DNA of 62,239 bases from assembly GCA_947087275.1 (NCBI GenBank), contig CAMUBZ010000004.1:1-62239 (forward strand), written 5' to 3'. Of the stretch, positions 47,346 to 56,808 are shown one piece after another. Source of the DNA: an uncultured Candidatus Saccharibacteria bacterium. Its GTDB lineage: Bacteria; Patescibacteriota; Saccharimonadia; Saccharimonadales; Saccharimonadaceae. How positions within the stretch are numbered: the first letter of the stretch is position 1; the number at the start of each line of letters is the position of its first letter. The notes beneath the pieces were generated by a model. It saw only the letters and a program-made list of their open reading frames with translations. It had not been told where the DNA came from and made no database searches. Made by a program: the position numbers and the translations under genes.

Positions 47346-48899
47346 ATGAAGTTAATCGCCTTAGATGTTGGCACAAAACGCATTGGGGTGGCTAAGGCCG
47401 ATTCCGCCGTTCGGATTGCCGTACCTTACCCTGCCGTCGAAGTTGAAGACGGCGCCGAATTTCAAAAAATTGCCTCACTCGCCCGGGCTTGGGATATCAA
47501 TAGTTTTGTTCTCGGATTGCCTCGCAATAGCCAAGGGGAAGAGACCGAGCAAAGTCGCTATGTGCGCAAGTTCGCCAAAGAGCTCAAGCAAGCCATCCCG
47601 GATGCCAAAATTTGCTTCCAGGACGAGAGTTTGACCTCTGTTGAGGCCGAAAAACGCCTCAAAAACCGCAAAAAAGGTTATAAAAAAGGCGATATTGACT
47701 CTGAGGCGGCAACGATTATTTTGCAAGATTTCCTCGAGAAACACACTGGCAAGCCCACCACTAAGGCTGCCGCTGCTAGGCATCAGTCAGTCAAAGCCGC
47801 CAAGCCACACAAGTTGCTCATGGCCCTATTTATCGTAATTATCTTGCTTGCTGGAGCGGCTGCTGGGGCGTACTATTTCTATGATTATAACTTGCAACCT
47901 GTCTTTACAGAGGTGGATTGCGATGATTCCGAAAACTCTACGGTGGCTGCTTGCAAGCCCGTACTCTTTAGTATTGAATCGGGCGCCGGGGTGAATGATG
48001 TGGCGGTTGACCTCAAAAATGCCGGTCTAATCCGTAATTCAATCGTATTTCAGATATATTATCGCCTCAATTACAGCGATTACACCATCAAAACCGGGGA
48101 TTACGAACTCACCAAAGCCATGTCCATGGAGCAGATCATTAACCTGATTGTGGACGGCAAAGGCGGTGATGTTTTTACCTTGACTTTCAATCCTGGCGAA
48201 ACTGTGCGCGATTTGAAGGCCAAACTAGCCAAAGTGGGGTATGACGGCGCTTCGATTGACGAAGCCCTTTCTCAGGCCTATGAGGGGTCTTATAACTGGA
48301 TTTTTGAGGGAAAGCCCGAAGATGCTGGTCTTGAGGGCTATCTTTATGGCGAAACCTATGAATTTTATCAGTCGGACACCGTAGAGACCATTATCGAGCG
48401 TATGCTAACAGAGATGGCGGACGTGATTGAGGAGAATGACCTCAAAGCAAAATTTGAGGCTCAGGGGCTAAATCTCTATCAGGGCATCACTTTGGCCTCA
48501 ATTGTGCAGAAAGAGGCCAATAACGCAGCTGATCAGGCTAAAGTGGCGCAAGTGTTCTATAATCGTCTCGCTCAGGGGATGAGCCTTGGTAGCGATGTTA
48601 CCACCCAATATGCGGTAGATTTGGTTGACCCAGATCGGCAAATTTACACCAATAATGCAGAAGCCTTACAGATTGACTCCCCCTATAATACTCGGTTGTA
48701 TGCTGGCTTGCCTTACGGCCCGATTTCTAACCCTGGCGCACAGGCGCTCAAAGCCACCGCTACCCCTGATGGCGAGGCCTCAAACTACTTATTCTTCTTG
48801 ACAGGAGACGATGGTATGATGTATTATAGTGATACAGAGGCTGGGCATAACCAAAATATTCAGAATCATTGCCAAGAACTCTGTAATGTTGCTTTGTAG
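47346..48899 (+). CDS. Fusion of Holliday-junction resolvase YqgF/RuvX with MltG lytic transglycosylase
   Basis: 517 aa in one uninterrupted frame. Residues 1-140 are a complete RuvX/YqgF domain with its acidic residues (ALDVGTKRIGVAKAD, QDESLTSVEAE, DIDSEAATIILQDFL). A linker and one transmembrane helix (MALFIVIILLAGAAAGAYYF, ~160-180) lead to a YceG/MltG domain with catalytic Glu in ASIVQKEANN and GLPYGPISNPG. The topology is consistent: nuclease inside, glycan-chain terminator outside. In other bacteria the two are often neighbouring genes; a fusion is unusual. Confidence 0.9.
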   Translation: MKLIALDVGTKRIGVAKADSAVRIAVPYPAVEVEDGAEFQKIASLARAWDINSFVLGLPRNSQGEETEQSRYVRKFAKELKQAIPDAKICFQDESLTSVEAEKRLKNRKKGYKKGDIDSEAATIILQDFLEKHTGKPTTKAAAARHQSVKAAKPHKLLMALFIVIILLAGAAAGAYYFYDYNLQPVFTEVDCDDSENSTVAACKPVLFSIESGAGVNDVAVDLKNAGLIRNSIVFQIYYRLNYSDYTIKTGDYELTKAMSMEQIINLIVDGKGGDVFTLTFNPGETVRDLKAKLAKVGYDGASIDEALSQAYEGSYNWIFEGKPEDAGLEGYLYGETYEFYQSDTVETIIERMLTEMADVIEENDLKAKFEAQGLNLYQGITLASIVQKEANNAADQAKVAQVFYNRLAQGMSLGSDVTTQYAVDLVDPDRQIYTNNAEALQIDSPYNTRLYAGLPYGPISNPGAQALKATATPDGEASNYLFFLTGDDGMMYYSDTEAGHNQNIQNHCQELCNVAL

Positions 48900-48942
48900 G
48901 TGATCGCAATGGTCTCCGGGCAGGGTGATATTCGATTTTATT

Positions 48943-51415
<2,473 letters not shown>

Positions 51416-51451
51416 AATCTTGTCAAAACTGCGACTTTAGCATAAATAGTA

Positions 51452-51480
51452 TTGACAAATAACGAAACTTGTGCTACAAT
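51452..51480 (+). promoter_or_regulatory. Promoter of secreted acidic protein gene
   Basis: TTGACA (51452-51457), 17-bp spacer ending TTGTGC, TACAAT (51475-51480). Leader hairpin GTAGG...CCTAC near 51487-51508. Confidence 0.82.
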
Positions 51481-51577
51481 GGAAAGGTAGGGCAATTTTA
51501 GGCCTACATATACCTTAAAAAGAGTTTAGGACAGCAATATCGTCCAGACTGCAAAAATTTTCAACGGAGGAAAAGAA

Positions 51578-52414
51578 ATGAAGAAAAAGTTTTTAGCAGT
51601 AACAATGGCAGTTGCATTATCGTCTTTGGTAATGAGTATTCCGGCACAGGCGCGTGAGCTGAAAAGGAATCCCGTGGTGCCACCTTTAGCCACAAAGAAT
51701 GTTTTTCAAAATGATGACCAGAGTTGCGATGATGACGATGATAGCGACCAGTATGATATTGGCGCTGGCGAGAATATCTGTGATGATGACCCTTTGGCGG
51801 CTGGATTCCATACTGATTTCTACCTCACAACCCTTGGCGACCATCCTGATATCCGTACCCGCACTATGAACCTTGACACTGAGTATAAGGCTCATGTGCC
51901 GCTCTATTGGATAGGCGAAGAAGGTCAGGATTTAGAGAATGTACGCGTTAAGGTTGGGTACTACTCTGTCAATCAGTACAAGGCATACTTTATCGTCTAT
52001 GTCGAGGCAGATGGTATAGACCCCGTTCAACGCGAATATGAAATCGCAGTAACCAAGGGGTCCGAAGGTGTCATTCCTCCCGATACTACGTTTGACGATC
52101 AAATGTCCGATAAAGAGGATTATTTTTATACTCTGGAACGGACCAGCATCGCTAAGCTGTACAACAGTGGCTATTTGAACGGAGCGCAGGTTAATCACAA
52201 AGACCTGTTGCAGCGGGACGGCATCTTGATTGGATATGATGATCAGGATGGTTTGATGCCTAGTGGCGAAGCATATGGGTGCGAGTTAGTCTTTAAGGTA
52301 CAACTTGTAGAGATTGACTCCATTGAGTATCTCAAGAATTTCCCTGTGCCCACTGATATTCCTGAGGAGTGCAATACTCTGCCCACCAACTACGAAGTAT
52401 GTAGCATTGAATAG
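51578..52414 (+). CDS. Secreted Asp-rich protein, unknown function
   Basis: 278 aa, ACGGAGGAAAAG before ATG. Signal peptide (FLAVTMAVALSSLVMSIPAQA, cleavage near residue 26), then an Asp-rich stretch (DDQSCDDDDDSDQYD) that could bind Ca2+, then ~200 residues of mixed polar sequence with four further Cys. No transmembrane anchor. No family recognised. Stand-alone with own promoter and terminator. Confidence 0.72.
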   Translation: MKKKFLAVTMAVALSSLVMSIPAQARELKRNPVVPPLATKNVFQNDDQSCDDDDDSDQYDIGAGENICDDDPLAAGFHTDFYLTTLGDHPDIRTRTMNLDTEYKAHVPLYWIGEEGQDLENVRVKVGYYSVNQYKAYFIVYVEADGIDPVQREYEIAVTKGSEGVIPPDTTFDDQMSDKEDYFYTLERTSIAKLYNSGYLNGAQVNHKDLLQRDGILIGYDDQDGLMPSGEAYGCELVFKVQLVEIDSIEYLKNFPVPTDIPEECNTLPTNYEVCSIE

Positions 52415-52437
52415 TAGTCCTAAGCATAAAAACATCT

Positions 52438-52465
52438 AGAGGTGCACTGTGGTGTGCCTCTTTTT
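52438..52465 (+). terminator. Intrinsic terminator
   Basis: AGAGGTGCAC - TGTG - GTGTGCCTCT (10 bp with two wobbles) followed by TTTT. Confidence 0.85.
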
Positions 52466-52493
52466 GCTAATAGTTCGAAATATCATATTAAAA

Positions 52494-52522
52494 TTGACTT
52501 TTGCAACAATGTGTGCTATAAT
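52494..52522 (+). promoter_or_regulatory. Promoter of orphan gene 52667
   Basis: TTGACT (52494-52499), 17-bp spacer ending TGTGTGC, TATAAT (52517-52522). Leader hairpin AGGAC...GTCCT follows. Confidence 0.82.
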
Positions 52523-52666
52523 GAAAACATAGGACGCTTTGTTTCTATGTCCTTTGCTAAAATTCTAGCCTTTTTGAACTGTTTTGGTTGCCAAGTTTGC
52601 GTAGTTTAGCTAGTATAGATAAACTCGTGATGCAGCAACTAAAACATGAACAAGGAGGCAGAAAAA

Positions 52667-53224
52667 ATGACCGAGAAAGAAGTAAAAACAATGACCGACG
52701 GAGCACCGGCAAACATCAGACCTTATGTGCAGGTTTTGCCCATAACTTACGGACTGATTGTGAAAGCGACCACCACTGATGATGAGCGTCAGTTGCAGTG
52801 CATCCAGCAGGTGCACGATATCCTGCGGTGTACACCCAGTCAGAAGGTTGGTAACTTGATCCCGGATATCTTCTTGAATGAGGATACACAGAAGTACCAG
52901 TATATGAATGGAAATCTGGTTCCGGGTTATCGGTTTGAGGTTGGGCAGGACTCACATCCGGTTCCGGGAGATGATCCTACACTGCGTCTGAGCGAACAGG
53001 AGACATATCTTCACCGTATTACTATCCCTGCTATTTCCAGAATGGTCTGTGAGCAGCTGGACGCCGAGCCTACTACAACATTGGAGGCTCAGAGCCCGGA
53101 GACTCTGCGGGCATTGTTGGAGGTTTGCTCATGGGCGGTACAGTTTGACCATCCGGAAACTATTGAACGACGTGACGCGGTGCGGGAACACTTGCAGGCA
53201 ATTCGGTCCACATGTAAGGTGTAG
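52667..53224 (+). CDS. Orphan hypothetical protein
   Basis: 185 aa from ATG 52667 (AAGGAGG 11 bases upstream), preferred over 52646. Soluble, helical, with a Pro-rich middle (VPGYRFEVGQDSHPVPGDDP). No signal peptide. No family recognised. The terminator 53241-53266 separates it from cassette 5. Confidence 0.65.
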   Translation: MTEKEVKTMTDGAPANIRPYVQVLPITYGLIVKATTTDDERQLQCIQQVHDILRCTPSQKVGNLIPDIFLNEDTQKYQYMNGNLVPGYRFEVGQDSHPVPGDDPTLRLSEQETYLHRITIPAISRMVCEQLDAEPTTTLEAQSPETLRALLEVCSWAVQFDHPETIERRDAVREHLQAIRSTCKV

Positions 53225-53240
53225 CCTAGGCTACAGTAAA

Positions 53241-53270
53241 GACCAGGACAGAATATCGTCCTGGTCGATT
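53241..53270 (+). terminator. Intrinsic terminator
   Basis: GACCAGGAC - AGAATATC - GTCCTGGTC then GATTTT. A 14-bp palindrome GTAGCCTAGGCTAC lies just before it at 53221-53234. Confidence 0.8.
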
Positions 53271-53275
53271 TTACT

Positions 53276-53522
53276 CTATGAGAAAAGATCGGCACCCGCC
53301 GCGGTATAATCCAGGCAGCGGAGGGGGAGACCGATGTAACGTTCGTTCGGGCCATTCGACGGGTTGACAGTTGAGGCATTAAAGTTGAGGTTGTAAGCGC
53401 TAGGAATGGCCGAGCCATTAGCGTGGGTAGATGAACCTCGCGACGACCAATCGTAGCCGTTGATGCCAGCGTTCCTAAAAGTACCAGCAGTTACGGTCGG
53501 GTCAATGTTCCCGCTGCGCACG
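53276..53522 (-). pseudogene. FISUMP-like C-terminal cassette 5 (class 2)
   Basis: Minus strand from GTGCGCAGCGG (53512-53522): VRSGNIDPTVTAGTF, GYDWSSRGSSTHANGSA, AYNLNFNAS, NPSNGPNERY, then LPLRCLDYTAAGADLFS-stop. The end after PLRCL differs from class 1 and instead matches cassette 7. Its middle is very close to cassette 1 (WSSRGSSTHANGSA), suggesting gene conversion between classes. Confidence 0.8.
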
Positions 53523-53755
53523 GGACTGCACAGACAAGGGCGACCCGAATGGACCGACACGCATCCGGTCGTAGGCAGAGAAGTTCATTTTGTTAGTGCT
53601 TGGCCGTGACCAAGACCATGCCCGCCCTTCATCATTCTTTTTGTAATCTAAAGGAGAACTTCACGATCTTTTACGGAAGACCTCTAGTGAGCGCAGGAGT
53701 GAACTGGGGCTACTTTCGGGCTCCATGGACAACTTATCCACGTCCTAATTTTAAC
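53286..53755 (-). repeat. Class 2 element, copy A (~470 bp)
   Basis: Shares both ends with 61594-62057: AGATCGGCACCCGCCGCGG at the cassette 3' end, and at the other end GAACTTCACGATCTTT, GGAGTGAACT, CCATGGA and TCCACGTC with TAATTTTA. The interior between the ends differs. Contains cassette 5. Confidence 0.75.
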
Positions 53756-53795
53756 ATAATTTGGTTGTCAAAACCGGCCGAAACCGTTAACACTA

Positions 53796-53824
53796 TTGAC
53801 AATATTTACAATCTATGCTACAAT
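53796..53824 (+). promoter_or_regulatory. Promoter of orphan gene 53903
   Basis: TTGACA (53796-53801), 17-bp spacer ending TATGC, TACAAT (53819-53824). Confidence 0.82.
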
Positions 53825-53836
53825 GAAAAGAGGAGG

Positions 53837-53878
53837 ATAGCACATTGCATAATTAGATTCCTAGAATGTGCTATTTTT
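53837..53878 (+). promoter_or_regulatory. Terminator-like hairpin in the 5' leader (attenuator candidate)
   Basis: ATAGCACATT pairs perfectly with AATGTGCTAT (10 bp) followed by five T, between the promoter and the ORF. Most transcripts should stop here after ~48 nt unless something prevents it. Confidence 0.7.
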
Positions 53879-53902
53879 GGCTTCACGGAGGAGGGCAAAT
53901 GC

Positions 53903-54226
53903 ATGAAGAAGCAAAAATTGAAGCAGTATCTCAGAGAGGTGGGATGTAGTATTGAGTCGCATAGCCAAGGCGAAACGTTCCAAGAAGTTGGAAATTTTAT
54001 TCTCGGCAAGTGGAAGAACACGACTTTCGTTGTTGAAGCGGTAGCTGATGGCATTATCTTGCGGGTGAAGCGTGAGGCGGAATGGAGTGTATCTGCTGCG
54101 CCCTGTCGTGCCTGCTCACGCTTTATGGGGCTTGAGGTTCCTTCAGAGGTCGTCACTCATGACTGGGCTTATCCAACCGAACGGAAATTTGTTTGGCAAA
54201 CAAGATCTACAGAACCTCAGGAATAA
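53903..54226 (+). CDS. Small orphan protein with CxxC, hypothetical
   Basis: 107 aa from ATG 53903 (GGAGGAGGG upstream). Basic helical start (MKKQKLKQYLREVG), a beta-like middle (TFVVEAVADGIILRVKREAEWS) and APCRACSRF. No family recognised. Preceded by a leader terminator and followed by a terminator. Confidence 0.6.
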   Translation: MKKQKLKQYLREVGCSIESHSQGETFQEVGNFILGKWKNTTFVVEAVADGIILRVKREAEWSVSAAPCRACSRFMGLEVPSEVVTHDWAYPTERKFVWQTRSTEPQE

Positions 54227-54277
54227 AGGTAGTGGCACCTAAACGCAAGGTAAAGATTTGTATTTTAGGCCCTAAAA

Positions 54278-54304
54278 TATGCTCGGAAATTGCTTCCGAG
54301 CATA
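54278..54304 (+). terminator. Intrinsic terminator
   Basis: TATGCTCGGA ... TCCGAGCATA (10 bp) then ACTTTTT. Confidence 0.85.
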
Positions 54305-54321
54305 ACTTTTTATCTTGCTCC

Positions 54322-54474
54322 AAAGAAAACTGGCTCCGAAGAGCCAGCCCTCACGCTGATGCGCGCCCACCCTGGGGCACATTGGTTTGTTTTAATCCGC
54401 TGTTTTTGTTTTTTGTTAAAGTCTCCACACTCCACTAAACGTATCAGTGGAACCCCTGTGAAGCGTACCAGCTT
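54322..54474 (-). ncRNA. Putative structured small RNA, family not recognised
   Basis: The minus strand has TTGACA (54504-54509), 17-bp spacer, TATTAT (54481-54486). About 130 nt later a UUCG-capped terminator CTGGCTC-TTCG-GAGCCAG (54330-54347) is followed by TTTTCTTT. The body folds into a 5' hairpin (CTTCACA/TGTGGAG outer, TCCACT/AGTGGA inner), an A-rich single strand and a GC-rich hairpin. No ORF. I could not match SRP, 6S, tmRNA or RNase P. Confidence 0.55.
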
Positions 54475-54520
54475 ATACTTATAATAAGCCTAAGTATTAT
54501 TACTGTCAAGAGAAAAGCAA

Positions 54521-54547
54521 AAACTGTTGTAAAAAGCACAACAGTTT
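54521..54547. terminator. Hairpin in the 54.2-54.65 kb gap
   Basis: AAACTGTTGT - AAAAAGC - ACAACAGTTT, perfect 10-bp stem upstream of the minus-strand RNA promoter. No gene in this gap besides the RNA. Confidence 0.55.
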
Positions 54548-54609
54548 ATTAAAAATGAAAGATGCGCGGTGATTTTTACGCTAAGAGCGCCTCCTTGCGT
54601 GGGAAGGGG

Positions 54610-54639
54610 TTGACTCTTAGGCGAATGGTGTGCTACAAT
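54610..54639 (+). promoter_or_regulatory. tRNA-Gly promoter
   Basis: TTGACT (54610-54615), 18-bp spacer ending TGTGC, TACAAT (54634-54639), 10 bp before the tRNA 5' end. Confidence 0.8.
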
Positions 54640-54649
54640 AGAGGTACTT

Positions 54650-54726
54650 GCGAATGTAGCTCAGTTGTTTAGAGCGCTTCCTTGCCAAGGAAGAGGTCGA
54701 GAGTTAGAGTCTCTTCATTCGCACCA
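54650..54726 (+). tRNA. tRNA-Gly (GCC) with U19-A56 in place of G19-C56
   Basis: Acceptor GCGAATG/CATTCGC with encoded ACCA, anticodon stem CTTCC/GGAAG with loop TTGCCAA (GCC), T stem GAGAG/CTCTT. The D loop reads AGTTGTTTA (G18-U19) and the T loop TTAGAGT (A56). The universal G19-C56 tertiary pair is therefore replaced by a matching U-A. The 49-65 pair is G-U. A terminator follows. Confidence 0.9.
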
Positions 54727-54741
54727 AGTTGAATTCTATGA

Positions 54742-54774
54742 AGATGGATGAGCCGCAGGTTTGTCCATCTTTTT
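54742..54774 (+). terminator. tRNA-Gly terminator
   Basis: AGATGGA ... TCCATCT followed by TTTT. Confidence 0.8.
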
Positions 54775-54836
54775 GTATCTGTAAATTATGCTATACTTAT
54801 CATAAGTAGCATAACTATGGGAGAGGAGCGTTGGGG

Positions 54837-55610
54837 GTGAATAAAAAGTTGATTTTCGGAGGAGCGGCAGTTTTATTGCTGAGTGTTTTCTTAATCAGGT
54901 GGATAATCTACGACTCGGCGTCAGTCGAGCAAAACGCATCTGCGACGATTGAGGAGACAGACAGTAGCCCCATAGTGGACGACTCAAAGATAGAGGGTAT
55001 TGAATTTGATGTTCAAGAAAAAGAGGATAGTAATGGCAATAAGATATTTATTTCAGTCATCAGGGAAGAAATCGATTTAGAGCAATACGCTGTCGACTAT
55101 TACAATAAGTTCTTTCATGATGATGCCGAAGTGCATGGTGTGATGATAAAATTGCCAGATGGTAATACTAGCACCAGAATCGCCGTCGAAGACGGAAAAA
55201 TAAGGGTTACGACACATGCATACTTTGGATCTGAAGAACGTATTCTCAATCGATTATTTCATGGTCAAAAGTTGCATGATGTATATGTTGATGTTGAAAC
55301 TGGTGCTATTGAAGTTATTGCTGATACCAATACTAATCTGCAACCTCAAAGTACGGCAGAGACCGAAGATGAAATCGAGACTGTAGTCGTGCAACCTCAG
55401 CAACCTACTACCACTAGCGGGCAAAGCCAACAGCAGGCTCCTCAACCCACAGTTACGCCAACCGAGCCTGAAGATAATTCGCAACTACCACTCAAGGCGA
55501 CTTGCTATGATGGCACAGTGCAGTACCAAGACCATCCTTCTCTCCCTAACTATCAAGGTATGTGTTCTGGTCATGGTGGGATATACCAGAGGCATGGACG
55601 GGTTCCATAA
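54837..55610 (+). CDS. Membrane-anchored protein with C-terminal DUF3761-like motif
   Basis: 257 aa from GTG 54837 (GAGAGGAG nine bases upstream); TTG 54831 is possible. N-terminal helix (LIFGGAAVLLLSVFLIRWIIY), an acidic extracellular domain, a Gln/Pro/Thr linker, then ATCYDGTVQYQDH...GMCSGHGGIYQRHG, the two-Cys CSGHGG motif of DUF3761. Function unknown; surface-exposed. Confidence 0.75.
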   Translation: MNKKLIFGGAAVLLLSVFLIRWIIYDSASVEQNASATIEETDSSPIVDDSKIEGIEFDVQEKEDSNGNKIFISVIREEIDLEQYAVDYYNKFFHDDAEVHGVMIKLPDGNTSTRIAVEDGKIRVTTHAYFGSEERILNRLFHGQKLHDVYVDVETGAIEVIADTNTNLQPQSTAETEDEIETVVVQPQQPTTTSGQSQQQAPQPTVTPTEPEDNSQLPLKATCYDGTVQYQDHPSLPNYQGMCSGHGGIYQRHGRVP

Positions 55611-55737
55611 AAGCACACACTTGCTTAGTTTGACAAAAATGAATTTTTGTAGTTGTATAATAACAAGCCTATCAAAAAGGCCTAGTTGGTGGCGTACTAA
55701 ACGGCATAAGAATCTTACGAGTACAGGAGGTAGAAGT

Positions 55738-55896
55738 ATGCAGAAGAAATTTGATTATCGTGACACGGAAAGTTTGCGGCAATATTTGGACCCACAAGGA
55801 AGAATAAAACCGCGTCAAAAGACTAAACTAACGGCCAAAGAACATCGACAAATGACGACGGCAGTGAAGCGTGCAAGACATCTGGCCATGCTATAA
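55738..55896 (+). CDS. rpsR: 30S ribosomal protein bS18, unusually short
   Basis: 52 aa from ATG 55738 (CAGGAGG upstream). FDYRDTESLRQYLDPQGRIKPRQKTKLTAKEHRQMTTAVKRARHLAML matches bS18 from its conserved DYKD segment to the RARHLA end. The ~20 residues that usually precede it are missing. Usually co-transcribed with rpsF and ssb; here alone with its own TATAAT (55656-55661) and a short leader. Confidence 0.93.
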   Translation: MQKKFDYRDTESLRQYLDPQGRIKPRQKTKLTAKEHRQMTTAVKRARHLAML

Positions 55897-55907
55897 CTCT
55901 TAAGCAC

Positions 55908-55938
55908 AAGGCTGACCGTAAGGTTAGCCTTTTTTGCC
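55908..55938 (+). terminator. rpsR terminator
   Basis: AAGGCTGACC - GTAA - GGTTAGCCTT then TTTT. Confidence 0.88.
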
Positions 55939-55945
55939 ATCATTC

Positions 55946-56155
55946 CTACATACCTAATACAGTACTAAGGCAGCGGAGGGGGAGGCCGAGTAAGCGATTA
56001 CTATTGTCTAATGGATAAACTGCACTAGCATAGAAGGTGAAAAAGTATGCGAGCGTCATCGACGAGGCTGCTCGCGAAGACCACCAGTGGCCATTTTGAC
56101 CAACATATCTGAGCGTGCCAGCAGCATTAGCTAGATTAAAGTGCCCGCTGCGCAC
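55946..56155 (-). pseudogene. FISUMP-like C-terminal cassette 6 (class 1)
   Basis: Minus strand from GTGCGCAGCGG (56145-56155): VRSGHFNLANAAGTLRYVG, GHWWSSRAAS, ASAVYPLDNSNRLLG, then LPLRCLSTVLGM-TAG at 55946. Preceded by a perfect 11-bp hairpin (56168-56192) and convergent with rpsR. Confidence 0.8.
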
Positions 56156-56167
56156 GGAAAAGTAAAT

Positions 56168-56192
56168 GAACTTGTACAGCATGTACAAGTTC
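56168..56192. other. Hairpin upstream of cassette 6
   Basis: GAACTTGTACA - GCA - TGTACAAGTTC, 11 perfect pairs, 12 bases upstream of the junction. Confidence 0.75.
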
Positions 56193-56290
56193 AACTTATT
56201 TCTACCTCTGTTTTGTAATATGATTATGTAGTTTTATCATGCTTGTGCTTGGTAAATTTTCTTGATTTATGCTAGTCTGGAGGAATGATA

Positions 56291-56665
56291 ATGCAAAAAG
56301 GTAGAATTGTTATTCCGGGTGGCGTGGCACCATGGCCGCATGAAATGCGAGTGGCGAGGATATTAGCGAGTTTAGGCTACATAGTAGAATTTATTCCCAA
56401 AAGCAATATTAAGACAGCAGATATTTTATTAAACGGGGTAGAGTTTGAGATAAAATCTCCGTTGAGTAATAAATCAAACTCCTTAGAACATGTATTAAAG
56501 AAAGCCCTCCGTCAATCACCCAATATCATATTTGATACATCTCGCATACAAGAAGTCAACGATATCAAAATTAAAAATTTCTTGGCTCATCAGGTTCAAC
56601 AGCGAAAACAAATAAAGCGCATACGACTTATTATGAAGTCTGGAGAGGTCGTTGACATCAAATAG
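56291..56665 (+). CDS. CdiA C-terminal tRNase-like/PD-(D/E)XK nuclease-fold protein
   Basis: 124 aa from ATG 56291 (GGAGG seven bases upstream; ATG 56285 is too close). PWPHEMRVARILASLGYIVEFIP followed by TADILLNGVEFEIKSP carries the D...ExK arrangement of the CdiA_C_tRNase/contact-toxin nuclease group. NIIFDTSRI also fits. No immunity gene, delivery domain or signal peptide is adjacent. It sits between cassette 6 and the cassette scar. Confidence 0.65.
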   Translation: MQKGRIVIPGGVAPWPHEMRVARILASLGYIVEFIPKSNIKTADILLNGVEFEIKSPLSNKSNSLEHVLKKALRQSPNIIFDTSRIQEVNDIKIKNFLAHQVQQRKQIKRIRLIMKSGEVVDIK

Positions 56666-56680
56666 TAGCTTTGCTATAAT
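56652..56680 (+). promoter_or_regulatory. Promoter of a ~50-nt RNA
   Basis: TTGACA (56652-56657), 17-bp spacer, TATAAT (56675-56680), overlapping the last codons of the nuclease-like gene. Confidence 0.75.
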
Positions 56681-56686
56681 AAAAAT

Positions 56687-56737
56687 ATTGAAGTTCTTGC
56701 ACGGCGCCGAAGGTACCTATCGCAGGGGCTTCTTTTT
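56687..56737 (+). ncRNA. Very short promoter-to-terminator RNA
   Basis: From the predicted start (~56687) the RNA consists almost only of a hairpin GAAGTTCTTGC/GCAGGGGCTTC (11 pairs, several G-U) and a T5 tail ending at 56737. The next base begins GTGCGCAGCGG. Confidence 0.5.
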
Positions 56738-56761
56738 GTGCGCAGCGGGTATGTAGGAGTG
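56738..56761 (+). repeat. Collapsed cassette scar
   Basis: GTGCGCAGCGG (junction, 56738-56748) is joined directly to GTATGTAGGAGTG (class 1 end, 56749-56761) with no cassette body. It looks like a precise deletion or an empty site. Confidence 0.85.
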
Positions 56762-56769
56762 CTATTGTC

Positions 56770-56798
56770 TTGACTTTTATAGGCGTCTGTGTTACAAT
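56770..56798 (+). promoter_or_regulatory. trmD promoter
   Basis: TTGACT (56770-56775), 17-bp spacer ending TGTGT, TACAAT (56793-56798), ten bases before ATG. Confidence 0.82.
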
Positions 56799-56808
56799 AA
56801 CAGTAATT

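Noticed and set aside
56738-56761. Classical integron attI/attC
   Set aside because: No GTTRRRY core or long attC palindrome at the borders, and no integrase gene in the window; only the single-gene cassette logic is similar.
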